Below are positions 7,906-14,490 of a stretch of 14,490 nt of DNA, piece after piece (the stretch's first letter is position 1; every line of letters starts with the position of its first letter). The DNA lies in the NCBI GenBank assembly GCA_017853515.1, contig JAFMJK010000031.1, positions 1 to 14,490 on the forward strand. The letters are read 5' to 3'. The translations under genes and the position numbers were made by a program. The DNA is from Chthoniobacterales bacterium (GTDB lineage Bacteria; Verrucomicrobiota; Verrucomicrobiia; Chthoniobacterales; JACTMZ01). Below the pieces are notes generated by a model. It saw only the letters and a list, made by a program, of their open reading frames with translations, was not told the origin of the DNA and ran no database searches.

Positions 7906-9678
7906 ATGGGAATCTACCGCCGCACCCTGACTTATTACCGGCCGTTTTTGGGCGAGACGCTGCTTGCTCTGGTTCTCAGCCTGATTGTCACGGGATTCAA
8001 TCTGCTCAAGCCGTGGCCCTTCAAATACATCGTGGACGGCGTTCTCACGCCGGGATCGGCCGAGAGCAAGGCGCAGCTTGCCGCGTGGTTCGGATCGGTT
8101 TCGCCGGCGGCGATCATTTTTTTCCTCTGCCTCGCCATGGTCGGGATCACGGTTCTGGCCGGACTGGCCAATCTCGGGTCGAGCTATCTGCTCATCAACA
8201 TCGGGCTCAAAACGCTGCTTCGCATCCGCACGGAGCTATACGCCCATCTGCAGAGGCTCTCGCTCAAATTCCACGACACGCGCCGTTCGAGCGACTCCAG
8301 TTTCCGCGTGGCCTACGACACGCAGTCGATCCAGACGATTTTCAACCGCGGATTCATGAACATTTTCACCTCGGGCATCATGCTGGTGTCGACCTTCGTT
8401 ATCATGGTGCGTTTGGACGCGAAGCTCACCTTGCTTTCGCTGGGTGTTGTTCCGCTCATTGTTTTCGCGATTTACTGGTTCGCCAAACGCATCCGTTCGC
8501 AGAGCACCACCATCCAGGAACGTGAAAGTGCGCTGCTCGCCACCTTGCAGGAAGGGTTGGCCTCGGTGCGCATGGTGCACGCTTTCGGTCAGGAGGACCG
8601 GGAAGTCGGACAATTCCGTGACCGGGCGAGCGAAAGCCTGCGGGCCAACCTGCGGCTGACTTTGACCAATGTGACCAGCGCGCTCGTGGTCGGAACACTC
8701 ATGGCGGCGGGCACGGCGGTTCTCTACTACGTCGGATCGCTCCATGTTCTCCAAGGCAAGCTCACGCTGGGCGACCTGCTGGTCTTCGCTTCTTACCTCC
8801 TCATGCTTTACGCGCCGCTCGAGCAACTGACCTACACCGCGTGGGCCATGGAGGGCGCGGCTGCGGGGGCCAAGCGTTGTTTCGATGTTCTCGACCGCCA
8901 AGACGATGTGCGCGATGCGCCCGACGCCAAGGCCTTGCACGACGTGCGCGGCGAAATTCGCTTCAGCGGTGTCGACTTCGGTTATGACGATTCGCGCCGG
9001 ATCCTGCACGATGTCTCGCTGCAAATCCGTCCCGGGGAAAGCGTGGCCATCGTGGGCGGCACGGGCGCGGGCAAGAGCACATTGCTCAGCCTCGTCCCGC
9101 GCTTTTATGATCCGACCAAGGGCGATGTTTCGGTGGACGGACAGAACCTGCGCGGATTGAAGAAGAAAGCCCTGCGCTCGAACATCAGCATGGTTCTGCA
9201 GGACACGCTGCTTTTCTCCACCACGGTGCGCGAGAATATCGCCTACGGCCGGCCGGACGCGACCGAGGACGAGATCATCGAAGCGGCCAAGCGGGCGCAG
9301 GCCTACGACTTTGTCATGCGCATGTCCGACGGCTTCTCCAGCCAAGTCGGCGAGCGCGGGGGACATTTGAGTGTGGGACAGCGCCAGCGCATCGGTATTG
9401 CCCGCGCCTTCCTGAAAAATGCGCCCCTTCTGCTCCTCGACGAGCCGACCTCGGCCCTCGATGCGACGACAGAGGAAGCCATCATGGCGACGATCGCGGA
9501 TCTGATGAAAGGCCGCACCACGCTCATGGTGACGCACCGTCTCAACACGGCCCACCGCTTCGACCGCATCGTGGTCCTGGAACACGGCCGCATCGTCGAG
9601 CAGGGAACCGGACCGGAGTTGCTGGCGCTCGGCGGTGTTTACGCCAAGCTGTTCGCTTCCGGCCACTATCATTCATGA
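7906..9678 (+). CDS. MsbA-type ABC exporter half-transporter (fused TMD and NBD)
   Basis: A 590-residue ABC-B type half-transporter. The N-terminal membrane domain (about residues 1-320) has six hydrophobic segments, among them LLALVLSLIVTGFNLL, IIFFLCLAMVGITVLAGLAN and LTLGDLLVFASYLLMLYAPL. The nucleotide-binding domain is complete: Walker A GGTGAGKST (384-392), Q-loop Gln432 in MVLQDTLLFS, signature LSVGQ (488-492), Walker B LLLLDEPTSALD (508-519 with catalytic E513) and switch His544 in MVTHRL. It should work as a homodimer at the inner membrane. Family members flip lipid A-core (MsbA) or export lipids, glycans, peptides or drugs. The glycosyltransferase and sulfotransferase neighbours favour a lipid-linked glycan cargo. 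Its stop overlaps the next gene by four bases. The 51 bases before the ATG stay in frame and look coding-like (see findings), so the N-terminus is uncertain. Confidence 0.93.
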   Translation: MGIYRRTLTYYRPFLGETLLALVLSLIVTGFNLLKPWPFKYIVDGVLTPGSAESKAQLAAWFGSVSPAAIIFFLCLAMVGITVLAGLANLGSSYLLINIGLKTLLRIRTELYAHLQRLSLKFHDTRRSSDSSFRVAYDTQSIQTIFNRGFMNIFTSGIMLVSTFVIMVRLDAKLTLLSLGVVPLIVFAIYWFAKRIRSQSTTIQERESALLATLQEGLASVRMVHAFGQEDREVGQFRDRASESLRANLRLTLTNVTSALVVGTLMAAGTAVLYYVGSLHVLQGKLTLGDLLVFASYLLMLYAPLEQLTYTAWAMEGAAAGAKRCFDVLDRQDDVRDAPDAKALHDVRGEIRFSGVDFGYDDSRRILHDVSLQIRPGESVAIVGGTGAGKSTLLSLVPRFYDPTKGDVSVDGQNLRGLKKKALRSNISMVLQDTLLFSTTVRENIAYGRPDATEDEIIEAAKRAQAYDFVMRMSDGFSSQVGERGGHLSVGQRQRIGIARAFLKNAPLLLLDEPTSALDATTEEAIMATIADLMKGRTTLMVTHRLNTAHRFDRIVVLEHGRIVEQGTGPELLALGGVYAKLFASGHYHS

Positions 9679-10853
9679 GCCGCCAGAAAAAAAAGATCAT
9701 CGTGCTCGGATTCATGGGCGGATGCCCGATCGCCGGCGTCGTCTGGCAGCACATCCACTACATCGTCGGACTGCAGCGCCTCGGCCACGAGGTCTGGTAT
9801 GTGGAGGACGGGCTCCGCTATCCCTACGATCCCGAGGCTTACACCATCACGGAGGATTTTTCCTACGCGGCGAAGACGTTGCGGAAACTTGCCGCGCAAT
9901 ACGGTTTCGAGGACCGCTGGTGTTTCTGCGCGCGCTACGGCGACGAGCCGAAAACGGCGGGTCTGGATTTGCCGCAGTTGCGCATGCTTTACCGCGAATG
10001 CGACGCCGCGCTCAACGTCTGCGGAAGCCACGACCTCAACGACGATCTTCTTTCCATCCGGCGGCTCATCTACGTGGAGAGCGATCCGGGGGTGGAGCAA
10101 ATCAAAATTGATCTCGGAGATACGACCGCGCGCGACTACCTCGCGCGGCATGCCAAGCTTTTCACCTTCGGGGAACTGGTCGGGACGGAGAATTTTCCCG
10201 TTCCACTGCACGGATTGGCGTGGCAGCCCACGCGTCAGCCGGTGGTCACCGATCTCTGGCACACCGGGGCGCCGCCCGCGGACGGTGCCGTTTACACTTC
10301 GATCTGCAACTGGTCGACCAGCGGCAAGAAGGACATCGAGTGGCGGGGCAGCAATTACCTTTGGAGCAAATCGCTCGAGTTTTTGAAATTCGTCGAGGCG
10401 CCTCTCCGCTGCGGCGAGACGTTCGAACTTGCCACGGACATCAAGGACGCGGGCGAGAAAAATACGTTCGAGAAAAACGATTGGCGTCTCGTCGATCCGC
10501 ATGCGCTCAGCATCGATTGGGATCGTTATCGCGATTACATCCGCGCGTCGAAGGGCGAATTCACCGTGGCCAAGGACCAATACACCCGGCTCGCCACGGG
10601 ATGGTTCAGCGACCGCTCCGCATGTTATTTGGCGGCGGGGCGGCCGGTCATCACGCAGGAGACGGGGTTCACGGAATTTTACGGCGGCAAGGAAGGGCTG
10701 CTTCCCTTCCGCACCATGGAGGACATCGTCGCGGCGGCCGGGGCGATCCGTGCCGACTACCCGAAGCATGCCAAAGCCGCGCATGAGATCGCGCGGGAAT
10801 ATTTCGAGGCGGAGAAAGTCCTCGCTTCCCTCCTCGAGCGGGCCGGAGTTTGA
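9675..10853 (+). CDS. GT-B-like glycosyltransferase of a poorly characterised family
   Basis: A 392-residue soluble protein beginning at the ATG overlapping the ABC exporter stop (ATGA). The start KKIIVLGFMGGCPIAG followed by WQHIHYIVGLQRLGHEVWYVED (to residue 45) looks like the first Rossmann strand and helix of a GT-B fold. It matches a family I recall as uncharacterised glycosyltransferases of planctomycetes, acidobacteria and relatives, which begin with a similar W-x-H-x-x-Y-x-x-G-L-x-R-L-G-H motif. A second conserved block (294-332) contains ATGWFSDRSACYLAAGRPV and then TQETGF, resembling the donor-side end of GT-B domains. No classical E-x7-E motif is seen. Tight coupling to the exporter links it to the same glycoconjugate. 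It could instead be a non-catalytic GT-like protein. Confidence 0.65.
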   Translation: MSRQKKKIIVLGFMGGCPIAGVVWQHIHYIVGLQRLGHEVWYVEDGLRYPYDPEAYTITEDFSYAAKTLRKLAAQYGFEDRWCFCARYGDEPKTAGLDLPQLRMLYRECDAALNVCGSHDLNDDLLSIRRLIYVESDPGVEQIKIDLGDTTARDYLARHAKLFTFGELVGTENFPVPLHGLAWQPTRQPVVTDLWHTGAPPADGAVYTSICNWSTSGKKDIEWRGSNYLWSKSLEFLKFVEAPLRCGETFELATDIKDAGEKNTFEKNDWRLVDPHALSIDWDRYRDYIRASKGEFTVAKDQYTRLATGWFSDRSACYLAAGRPVITQETGFTEFYGGKEGLLPFRTMEDIVAAAGAIRADYPKHAKAAHEIAREYFEAEKVLASLLERAGV

Positions 10854-10860
10854 TTTTGGC

Positions 10861-11244
10861 ATGACGCGTTGCCTGCTGTGTTTGCTTCTCGCCCTCGCGC
10901 TCCCGGGTTGCAGTTGGCTGCCGAAATGGGGTGGCGGATGGTTCGGCTTGGTCAAAAAGAAACCGGAGGCGCCCGAGGCGACTTTGCCCGCCTGGATCGG
11001 GAGGGTGGTCATGGTGGACGGGGACAACAAGTTTGCCTTGGTCGACACCGGTGCGCCCTTGCGTCTCCCGCCCGGCAAGCAACTGTTGGCCTTCCGCGAG
11101 AAGCAGCGCACCGCCCTGCTCGAAACGACCGACGAAACGCGGCCGCCTTTCCTCGCCGTCCAGATTGTCGAAGGCATGCCCTCCCTCGACGACCAAGTGG
11201 CGGTGGACGAGAGCCGGCCGCCCCAAGCGCTGCCCGCCGACTGA
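10861..11244 (+). CDS. Small predicted lipoprotein of unknown function
   Basis: From the ATG at 10861, seven bases after the previous stop, this encodes 127 residues. The N-terminus is a lipoprotein signal: MTRC, a hydrophobic Leu/Ala run, then the lipobox LPGC with Cys17 as the likely lipidated residue. Ser follows at +2, which in proteobacteria favours outer-membrane sorting. After a Trp/Gly/Lys-rich linker (to about residue 45) the rest resembles a small beta-barrel domain. It opens with WIGRVVMVDGDNKFALVDTG, has LPPGKQLLAFREKQRTALLE in the middle and ends with VQIVEGMPSLDDQV. This strand pattern recalls the C-terminal domain of FlgT-like proteins, a resemblance in style only. The next gene encodes a TolC-like outer-membrane protein, so a role at the outer membrane beside it is possible. 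The same frame is open far upstream inside the previous gene; that part is a shadow. Confidence 0.75.
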   Translation: MTRCLLCLLLALALPGCSWLPKWGGGWFGLVKKKPEAPEATLPAWIGRVVMVDGDNKFALVDTGAPLRLPPGKQLLAFREKQRTALLETTDETRPPFLAVQIVEGMPSLDDQVAVDESRPPQALPAD

Positions 11245-11289
11245 AGGATTGCTGAAGGATAAGGGCTGGGTTTTAATGTGAGGTTCCCG

Positions 11290-13212
11290 ATGAACCTCCT
11301 TCTCCGGACCTGCGCGGCCTTGCCGGTCCTCCTATGGGCCGGCTCCTCTGTGGCTCCGGCCCAGACTCCGTCCCCGACTCCCAACCGGGTGGCGGAAATC
11401 ATGAAGGAGAGCTTCCCGAATCCGGACCAAGCCGCTTCCGCTCGCCCGACCCCGGCGGCCACTCCGGCTGCTTCTGCGGCGTCTCCCACGCCTTCGGCCG
11501 AAATGCTCGCGCCCATGCCGGCGGGGTTGCCTACCCCGATGCCTTCACCCGTTGTCTCGCCGGCCGCGCCGGTGCAGCCATCCCAAATTCCCGGCCTCGA
11601 CCCGCAGCTCGAAGGCCAGATCGAGGCGGGGATTCCCGACCCGATGCAAATGACTTTCCCGACGGTGCCGACCATCGCCGAACCGCAACCGGAGAAGGGC
11701 CCGGACCCGGTGACAACCATCAAGCTGCCCCCGGCCTCTTCGCTCGAACTTGCCCTTGCCCCGGGCGCGCAAAAAATGAACATCGCCGACGCCATCGGCA
11801 CCGCGGTTTCCAAAAATCCGGAGATACTCACCGCCATCCAGCAAATCCGTCTGACCAAGGGGCAACTCGTGCAGGTGCGCGCCGCGCTTTTGCCGCAAGT
11901 CCAGGCCGGAACCACTTACCAAATACAATCCGAGCAACTGGCCAATCCGAACCGCCGCGCCGAATTCGGTTTCGTCAACAACAACGAGGCCCTCAATGTC
12001 ACCATCCAAGTCAACCAGAGCATCTGGTCGGGATGGAAAAATCAGGCGGACTTTTCCGCGGCACGATTGGCCAACGACAGCGCCTACTACTCGCTGCGCC
12101 AGACGATCGACAAAGTCGTCGCGGATACCAAAACACTGTTTTACGACATCATCTTCAACCGTGCGCTCATCCGCGTGCGCGAGGAATCCGTGGCTGTCCT
12201 CCAATCGCAATTGCAGGACCAGCAGAGCCGCTTCGAGGCCGGCACCGTCCCGCGCTTCAACGTGCTGCAGGCCGAAGTCGCGCTGGCCAACGCCATTCCC
12301 CCGGTCATCCAGGCGCGCAACGCGCTCCGCATCTCGCAGTTCGCTTTGGTCAAGCAGCTCGGCCTGAACTATCCGGAAAATCCCTCGCAGGTGCCGATCG
12401 ATGTCATCGGACAACTCGATTACGATCCGATCGACATCAACCTGGGCGGCTCCGTCTTCACCGCCCTGGCCCGCAACCCGTCGCTCAAAATCCAGCGGCA
12501 GAACATCCTCATCGGCGCGGAAAAACTGAAATCCGCCATGTCGGGCTTCCAGCCCACGCTCAATGCCACGGCCGGATGGCAAACGTTCAACGTGCCCACC
12601 GCGTCCATGCTCGACGACACGGTCAACGGCTGGTTTTTCGGAGTGACGGGCAACTGGAATATTTTCGACGGACTCGCAACGGTCGGAGCGACGCAGGCCG
12701 CGCGCGCTTCGCTCGAACAGTCGCGCATCAACTACGACAATTCCGCGCGCGGGGTGGAGCTCGAAGTGCAGCGTGCCGTGTCCAATCTCATCGAGGCGCA
12801 GGAAATCATCGACAGCCAGCGGGCCAACGTGACGCAGGCGACCGAAGCTCTGCGCCTCTCCCGCGAGCGGCTCGACGCCGGTGCCGGAACCCAGCTCGAT
12901 GTCCTCAACGCGCAACAGTCGCTGCTCGAGGCGCAAACCACCGAGCTGGAAGGCCGCTACCGCTACATCACCGCCTTGGCCGAATACAACCGCGTTCTCT
13001 CGCTCGATACGGTCTACGCCGACACCTACGACGATCCGATGCTCACCGCGCGCGACAGGAAGCGCAACGACCAGCTCAACTCGACGGACAACCCGAACCC
13101 GGGCGTTCTCAACGGCACCATGCCGAAGAAAAACGAGACTCTGCGTCCCTCGAAAAAACAGAAGCCCGCGCCCGCGCCGACCGACAAGAAGGCCACGGTG
13201 AAGAACCGTTGA
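11290..13212 (+). CDS. TolC-family outer-membrane efflux protein with long proline-rich N-terminal extension
   Basis: Taking ATG 11290 as start gives 640 residues; GAGG at 11280-11283, six bases upstream, fits it better than the in-frame GTG at 11278. A Sec signal peptide (MNLLLRT, hydrophobic core, VAPAQ, cleavage after about A24) is followed by about 135 residues rich in Pro, Ala, Ser and Thr. The outer-membrane efflux domain starts near M163 (MNIADAIGTAVSKNPEI). It contains two repeats of the long-helix/beta-strand pattern, each with a recognisable end: RFEAGTVPRFNVLQAEVALA in the first and ERLDAGAGTQLDVLNAQQSL in the second. The protein ends in a roughly 55-residue hydrophilic Lys/Pro-rich tail. 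TolC proteins form trimeric channels across the outer membrane and periplasm for efflux or type I secretion. No membrane-fusion protein gene is in the window. Both extensions exceed the usual length of 430-500 residues. Confidence 0.9.
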   Translation: MNLLLRTCAALPVLLWAGSSVAPAQTPSPTPNRVAEIMKESFPNPDQAASARPTPAATPAASAASPTPSAEMLAPMPAGLPTPMPSPVVSPAAPVQPSQIPGLDPQLEGQIEAGIPDPMQMTFPTVPTIAEPQPEKGPDPVTTIKLPPASSLELALAPGAQKMNIADAIGTAVSKNPEILTAIQQIRLTKGQLVQVRAALLPQVQAGTTYQIQSEQLANPNRRAEFGFVNNNEALNVTIQVNQSIWSGWKNQADFSAARLANDSAYYSLRQTIDKVVADTKTLFYDIIFNRALIRVREESVAVLQSQLQDQQSRFEAGTVPRFNVLQAEVALANAIPPVIQARNALRISQFALVKQLGLNYPENPSQVPIDVIGQLDYDPIDINLGGSVFTALARNPSLKIQRQNILIGAEKLKSAMSGFQPTLNATAGWQTFNVPTASMLDDTVNGWFFGVTGNWNIFDGLATVGATQAARASLEQSRINYDNSARGVELEVQRAVSNLIEAQEIIDSQRANVTQATEALRLSRERLDAGAGTQLDVLNAQQSLLEAQTTELEGRYRYITALAEYNRVLSLDTVYADTYDDPMLTARDRKRNDQLNSTDNPNPGVLNGTMPKKNETLRPSKKQKPAPAPTDKKATVKNR

Positions 13213-13223
13213 GCGCGGAGGAG

Positions 13224-13853
13224 ATGTTCGAGCCGCTGGCCGGCGTCCCCGGGGTAAGCGCGTCATTTGTTCCCCGCATCACCGGGATCGATGTGGCCAC
13301 CGATCGCGCCACCGCGCTCGAGCGCCTAGCGCCGGTCCACGCGGAGTATCTTCGCGGGCGCGGCTTCGATGAGGCGCATCTCGCCACGGCCGAGCAGGTG
13401 CACGGGGATGCGGTCGCCGTGGCCGCGGACGCGTCCTTGCACGGCGGTGCGGATGCCCTGGTCACCGGTGTCAAAGGTCTCGGTCTCGGTATTTATGTCG
13501 CCGATTGTGCCGCGGTTTATCTTGCCGATCGCAAGGGACGCGCCGTCGGACTCGTCCACTCCGGCCGCGCCGGAACAACAAAGAACATCGTGGGGCGCAC
13601 GATCGAGCTTCTCGGTGCGGAGTTCGGAGTTGATGCGGCGGATTTGGTCGTGGAGATCGGCCCGTGTATTCGTCCGCCTCTCTACGAAACCGATTTTGCC
13701 GCGGAGATTGCCGCACAGGCCCGCGCGGCGGGCGCAACCGACGTGCGGGATCGCGGCATTTGCACGGGACAGAACGTCGACCGGTATTATTCCTACCGGG
13801 TGGAACGCGGACAAACCGGACGCATGCTTGCCGTGCTCGCCTTGCGGCCATGA
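13224..13853 (+). CDS. PgeF/YfiH-family laccase-domain protein (peptidoglycan editing factor-like)
   Basis: About 209 residues from ATG 13224; an in-frame TTG at 13209 overlapping the tolC stop is an alternative start. GGAGG at 13217-13221 is only two bases from the ATG but downstream of the TTG, so it does not decide. The family signature is present in order: EQVHGD (H60), GADALVTG, YVADCAAVYL (C95), LVHSGRAGT (H112), EIGPCIRPPLYE, and the end CTGQNVDRYYSYRVERGQTGRMLAVL. H60, C95 and H112 correspond to the metal-binding His/Cys/His set. In E. coli this family removes wrongly incorporated L-Ser from peptidoglycan precursors; other members were reported as purine-nucleoside-active enzymes. The usual HAGWRG motif reads HSGRAG here, so Trp and Arg are missing. 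The stop overlaps the next start (ATGA). Confidence 0.85.
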   Translation: MFEPLAGVPGVSASFVPRITGIDVATDRATALERLAPVHAEYLRGRGFDEAHLATAEQVHGDAVAVAADASLHGGADALVTGVKGLGLGIYVADCAAVYLADRKGRAVGLVHSGRAGTTKNIVGRTIELLGAEFGVDAADLVVEIGPCIRPPLYETDFAAEIAAQARAAGATDVRDRGICTGQNVDRYYSYRVERGQTGRMLAVLALRP

Positions 13854-14490
13854 TCAGGCAGTTCGACGCCGCGGAGCCGGAATGGATGGATGTGGCGGAG
13901 GCGCCCACACCCGAACTGGAACGAGACCTGCGCAATCTCGAGTCGCTCAACCGCCGTTTCGGCGCCTGCCGTGTGGTGCTGAAACAACTGGCCCCGCTTT
14001 TGCGCCGGCGGCAACCGTTGCGCATTCTGGATCTGGCCACCGGCGGCGGCGATATTCCGCGCGCTATCGTTCGCGAAGCGCGCGCACAGCAGTGTCCCGT
14101 GGCGATTACGGCGGTCGACCGGCAGGAGGCAACCTTGCGCATCGCCGAGAAATTCTCCGGGGACTTTCCCGAGATCCAATATGTCCGGGCGGACATCGTC
14201 GGCTTCGCGCCGGATAAACCGGTCGACGTTGTGATGTGCAATCTGGCTTTGCACCATTTCGAGGAAACCGACGTGATCCGCATTCTGCGACAATGCCGCA
14301 TGCAGGCCGGACTTGCCGCGCTGGTGACCGACCTGCGGCGTTCGCTTCTGGCCCGGGTCGCCATCGTGGGCGTGACCGAACTTTTCTACCGCGAGCCGAT
14401 GACGCGCCATGATGCCCGGGTTTCCGCCGCGCGCGCTTTTTCCTACGCCGAACTCCACCGCTTGGCCGTGGCCGCCGGCTGGTGGGGATT
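13850..14490 (+). CDS. Class I SAM-dependent methyltransferase (3' end beyond the window)
   Basis: Starting at the ATG in the ATGA overlap with the PgeF-like gene, the frame stays open to the last base, showing 213 residues of an unfinished gene. The fold signature is clear: motif I ILDLATGGGDIP (G65-G67) and the acidic SAM-ribose residue D90 in ITAVDRQ. Motif IV is VVMCNLALHHFEE (128-140), and LVTDLRRS corresponds to the post-I strand after the proline loop. The downstream segment REPMTRHDARVSAARAFSYAEL is a trait I associate with methyltransferases next to type III polyketide synthase and FAD-oxidoreductase genes, although UbiE-like enzymes are related. The substrate is unknown. Judging by related proteins, little of the C-terminus (a few tens of residues) is missing. 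Confidence 0.85.
   Translation, partial: MIRQFDAAEPEWMDVAEAPTPELERDLRNLESLNRRFGACRVVLKQLAPLLRRRQPLRILDLATGGGDIPRAIVREARAQQCPVAITAVDRQEATLRIAEKFSGDFPEIQYVRADIVGFAPDKPVDVVMCNLALHHFEETDVIRILRQCRMQAGLAALVTDLRRSLLARVAIVGVTELFYREPMTRHDARVSAARAFSYAELHRLAVAAGWWG

Noticed and set aside
4701..10853. Possible horizontally acquired glycan island
   Set aside because: Base composition and codon style look like the flanking housekeeping genes, and there are no transposase, integrase, tRNA or flanking repeats.
11241..11260. Two copies of CTGAAGGAT, two bases apart, around the lipoprotein stop codon
   Set aside because: Only two short copies and no sign of a binding site or mobile end; probably a small duplication or chance.
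9669..11915. Long open frame on the - strand opposite the GT-B-like gene, the lipoprotein and the start of the TolC-like gene
   Set aside because: No domain or plausible protein composition; fully explained as the complement of real genes.
11334..13208. Long + strand frame overlapping the TolC-like gene and continuous with the PgeF-like gene
   Set aside because: Only the part after about 13209 resembles a protein family; the upstream part is Arg/Pro/Gly-rich out-of-frame translation of the TolC-like gene.
1..14490. Search for tRNA, rRNA, riboswitch, CRISPR and insertion sequences
   Set aside because: By eye, no cloverleaf, conserved rRNA segment, regularly spaced repeat or transposase motif was found; gaps between genes are under about 80 bases.

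Overview
The window is a GC-rich, gene-dense piece of a Gram-negative (diderm, LPS-making) chromosome. All fifteen supported genes are on the + strand with almost no space between them. Many start codons lack a clear Shine-Dalgarno sequence, and four junctions are ATGA stop/start overlaps. The bamA-ompH-lpxD order, the lpxD hexapeptide acyltransferase and the TolC-like protein establish an outer membrane with lipid A. The gene mix and the style of several proteins (the small lipoprotein, the divergent PgeF-like protein) suggest the Verrucomicrobiota/PVC group. That is an impression from recalled family features and has not been tested.

Layout: (1) 1-2492 is the envelope biogenesis block: the C-terminal part of BamA, an OmpH/Skp periplasmic chaperone and LpxD. 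(2) 2492-4688 is a housekeeping trio with no obvious functional link: CutA (1-nt overlap with lpxD), indole-3-glycerol-phosphate synthase (TrpC, GTG start) and RuvB. (3) 4701-10853 is a glycoconjugate block: two GT4-type glycosyltransferases, a PAPS-dependent sulfotransferase, an MsbA-type ABC exporter and a poorly characterised GT-B-like protein, mostly joined by 4-nt overlaps. (4) 10861-13212 holds a small lipoprotein and a TolC-family outer-membrane protein with an unusual proline-rich N-terminal extension. (5) 13209/13224-14490 holds a PgeF/YfiH (laccase-domain) protein and a class I SAM methyltransferase that runs off the window end.

The most interesting reading is that blocks 3 and 4 form one assembly-and-export unit: glycosyltransferases build a glycan or glycolipid, the sulfotransferase decorates it, the ABC half-transporter flips it across the inner membrane, and the lipoprotein and TolC-like protein act at the outer membrane. 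Each protein family assignment comes from motifs seen in the sequence; the joint pathway is inferred from co-orientation and overlap. I saw no RNA genes, insertion sequences, CRISPR arrays or other mobile DNA. No stretch longer than about 80 nt lacks a gene.
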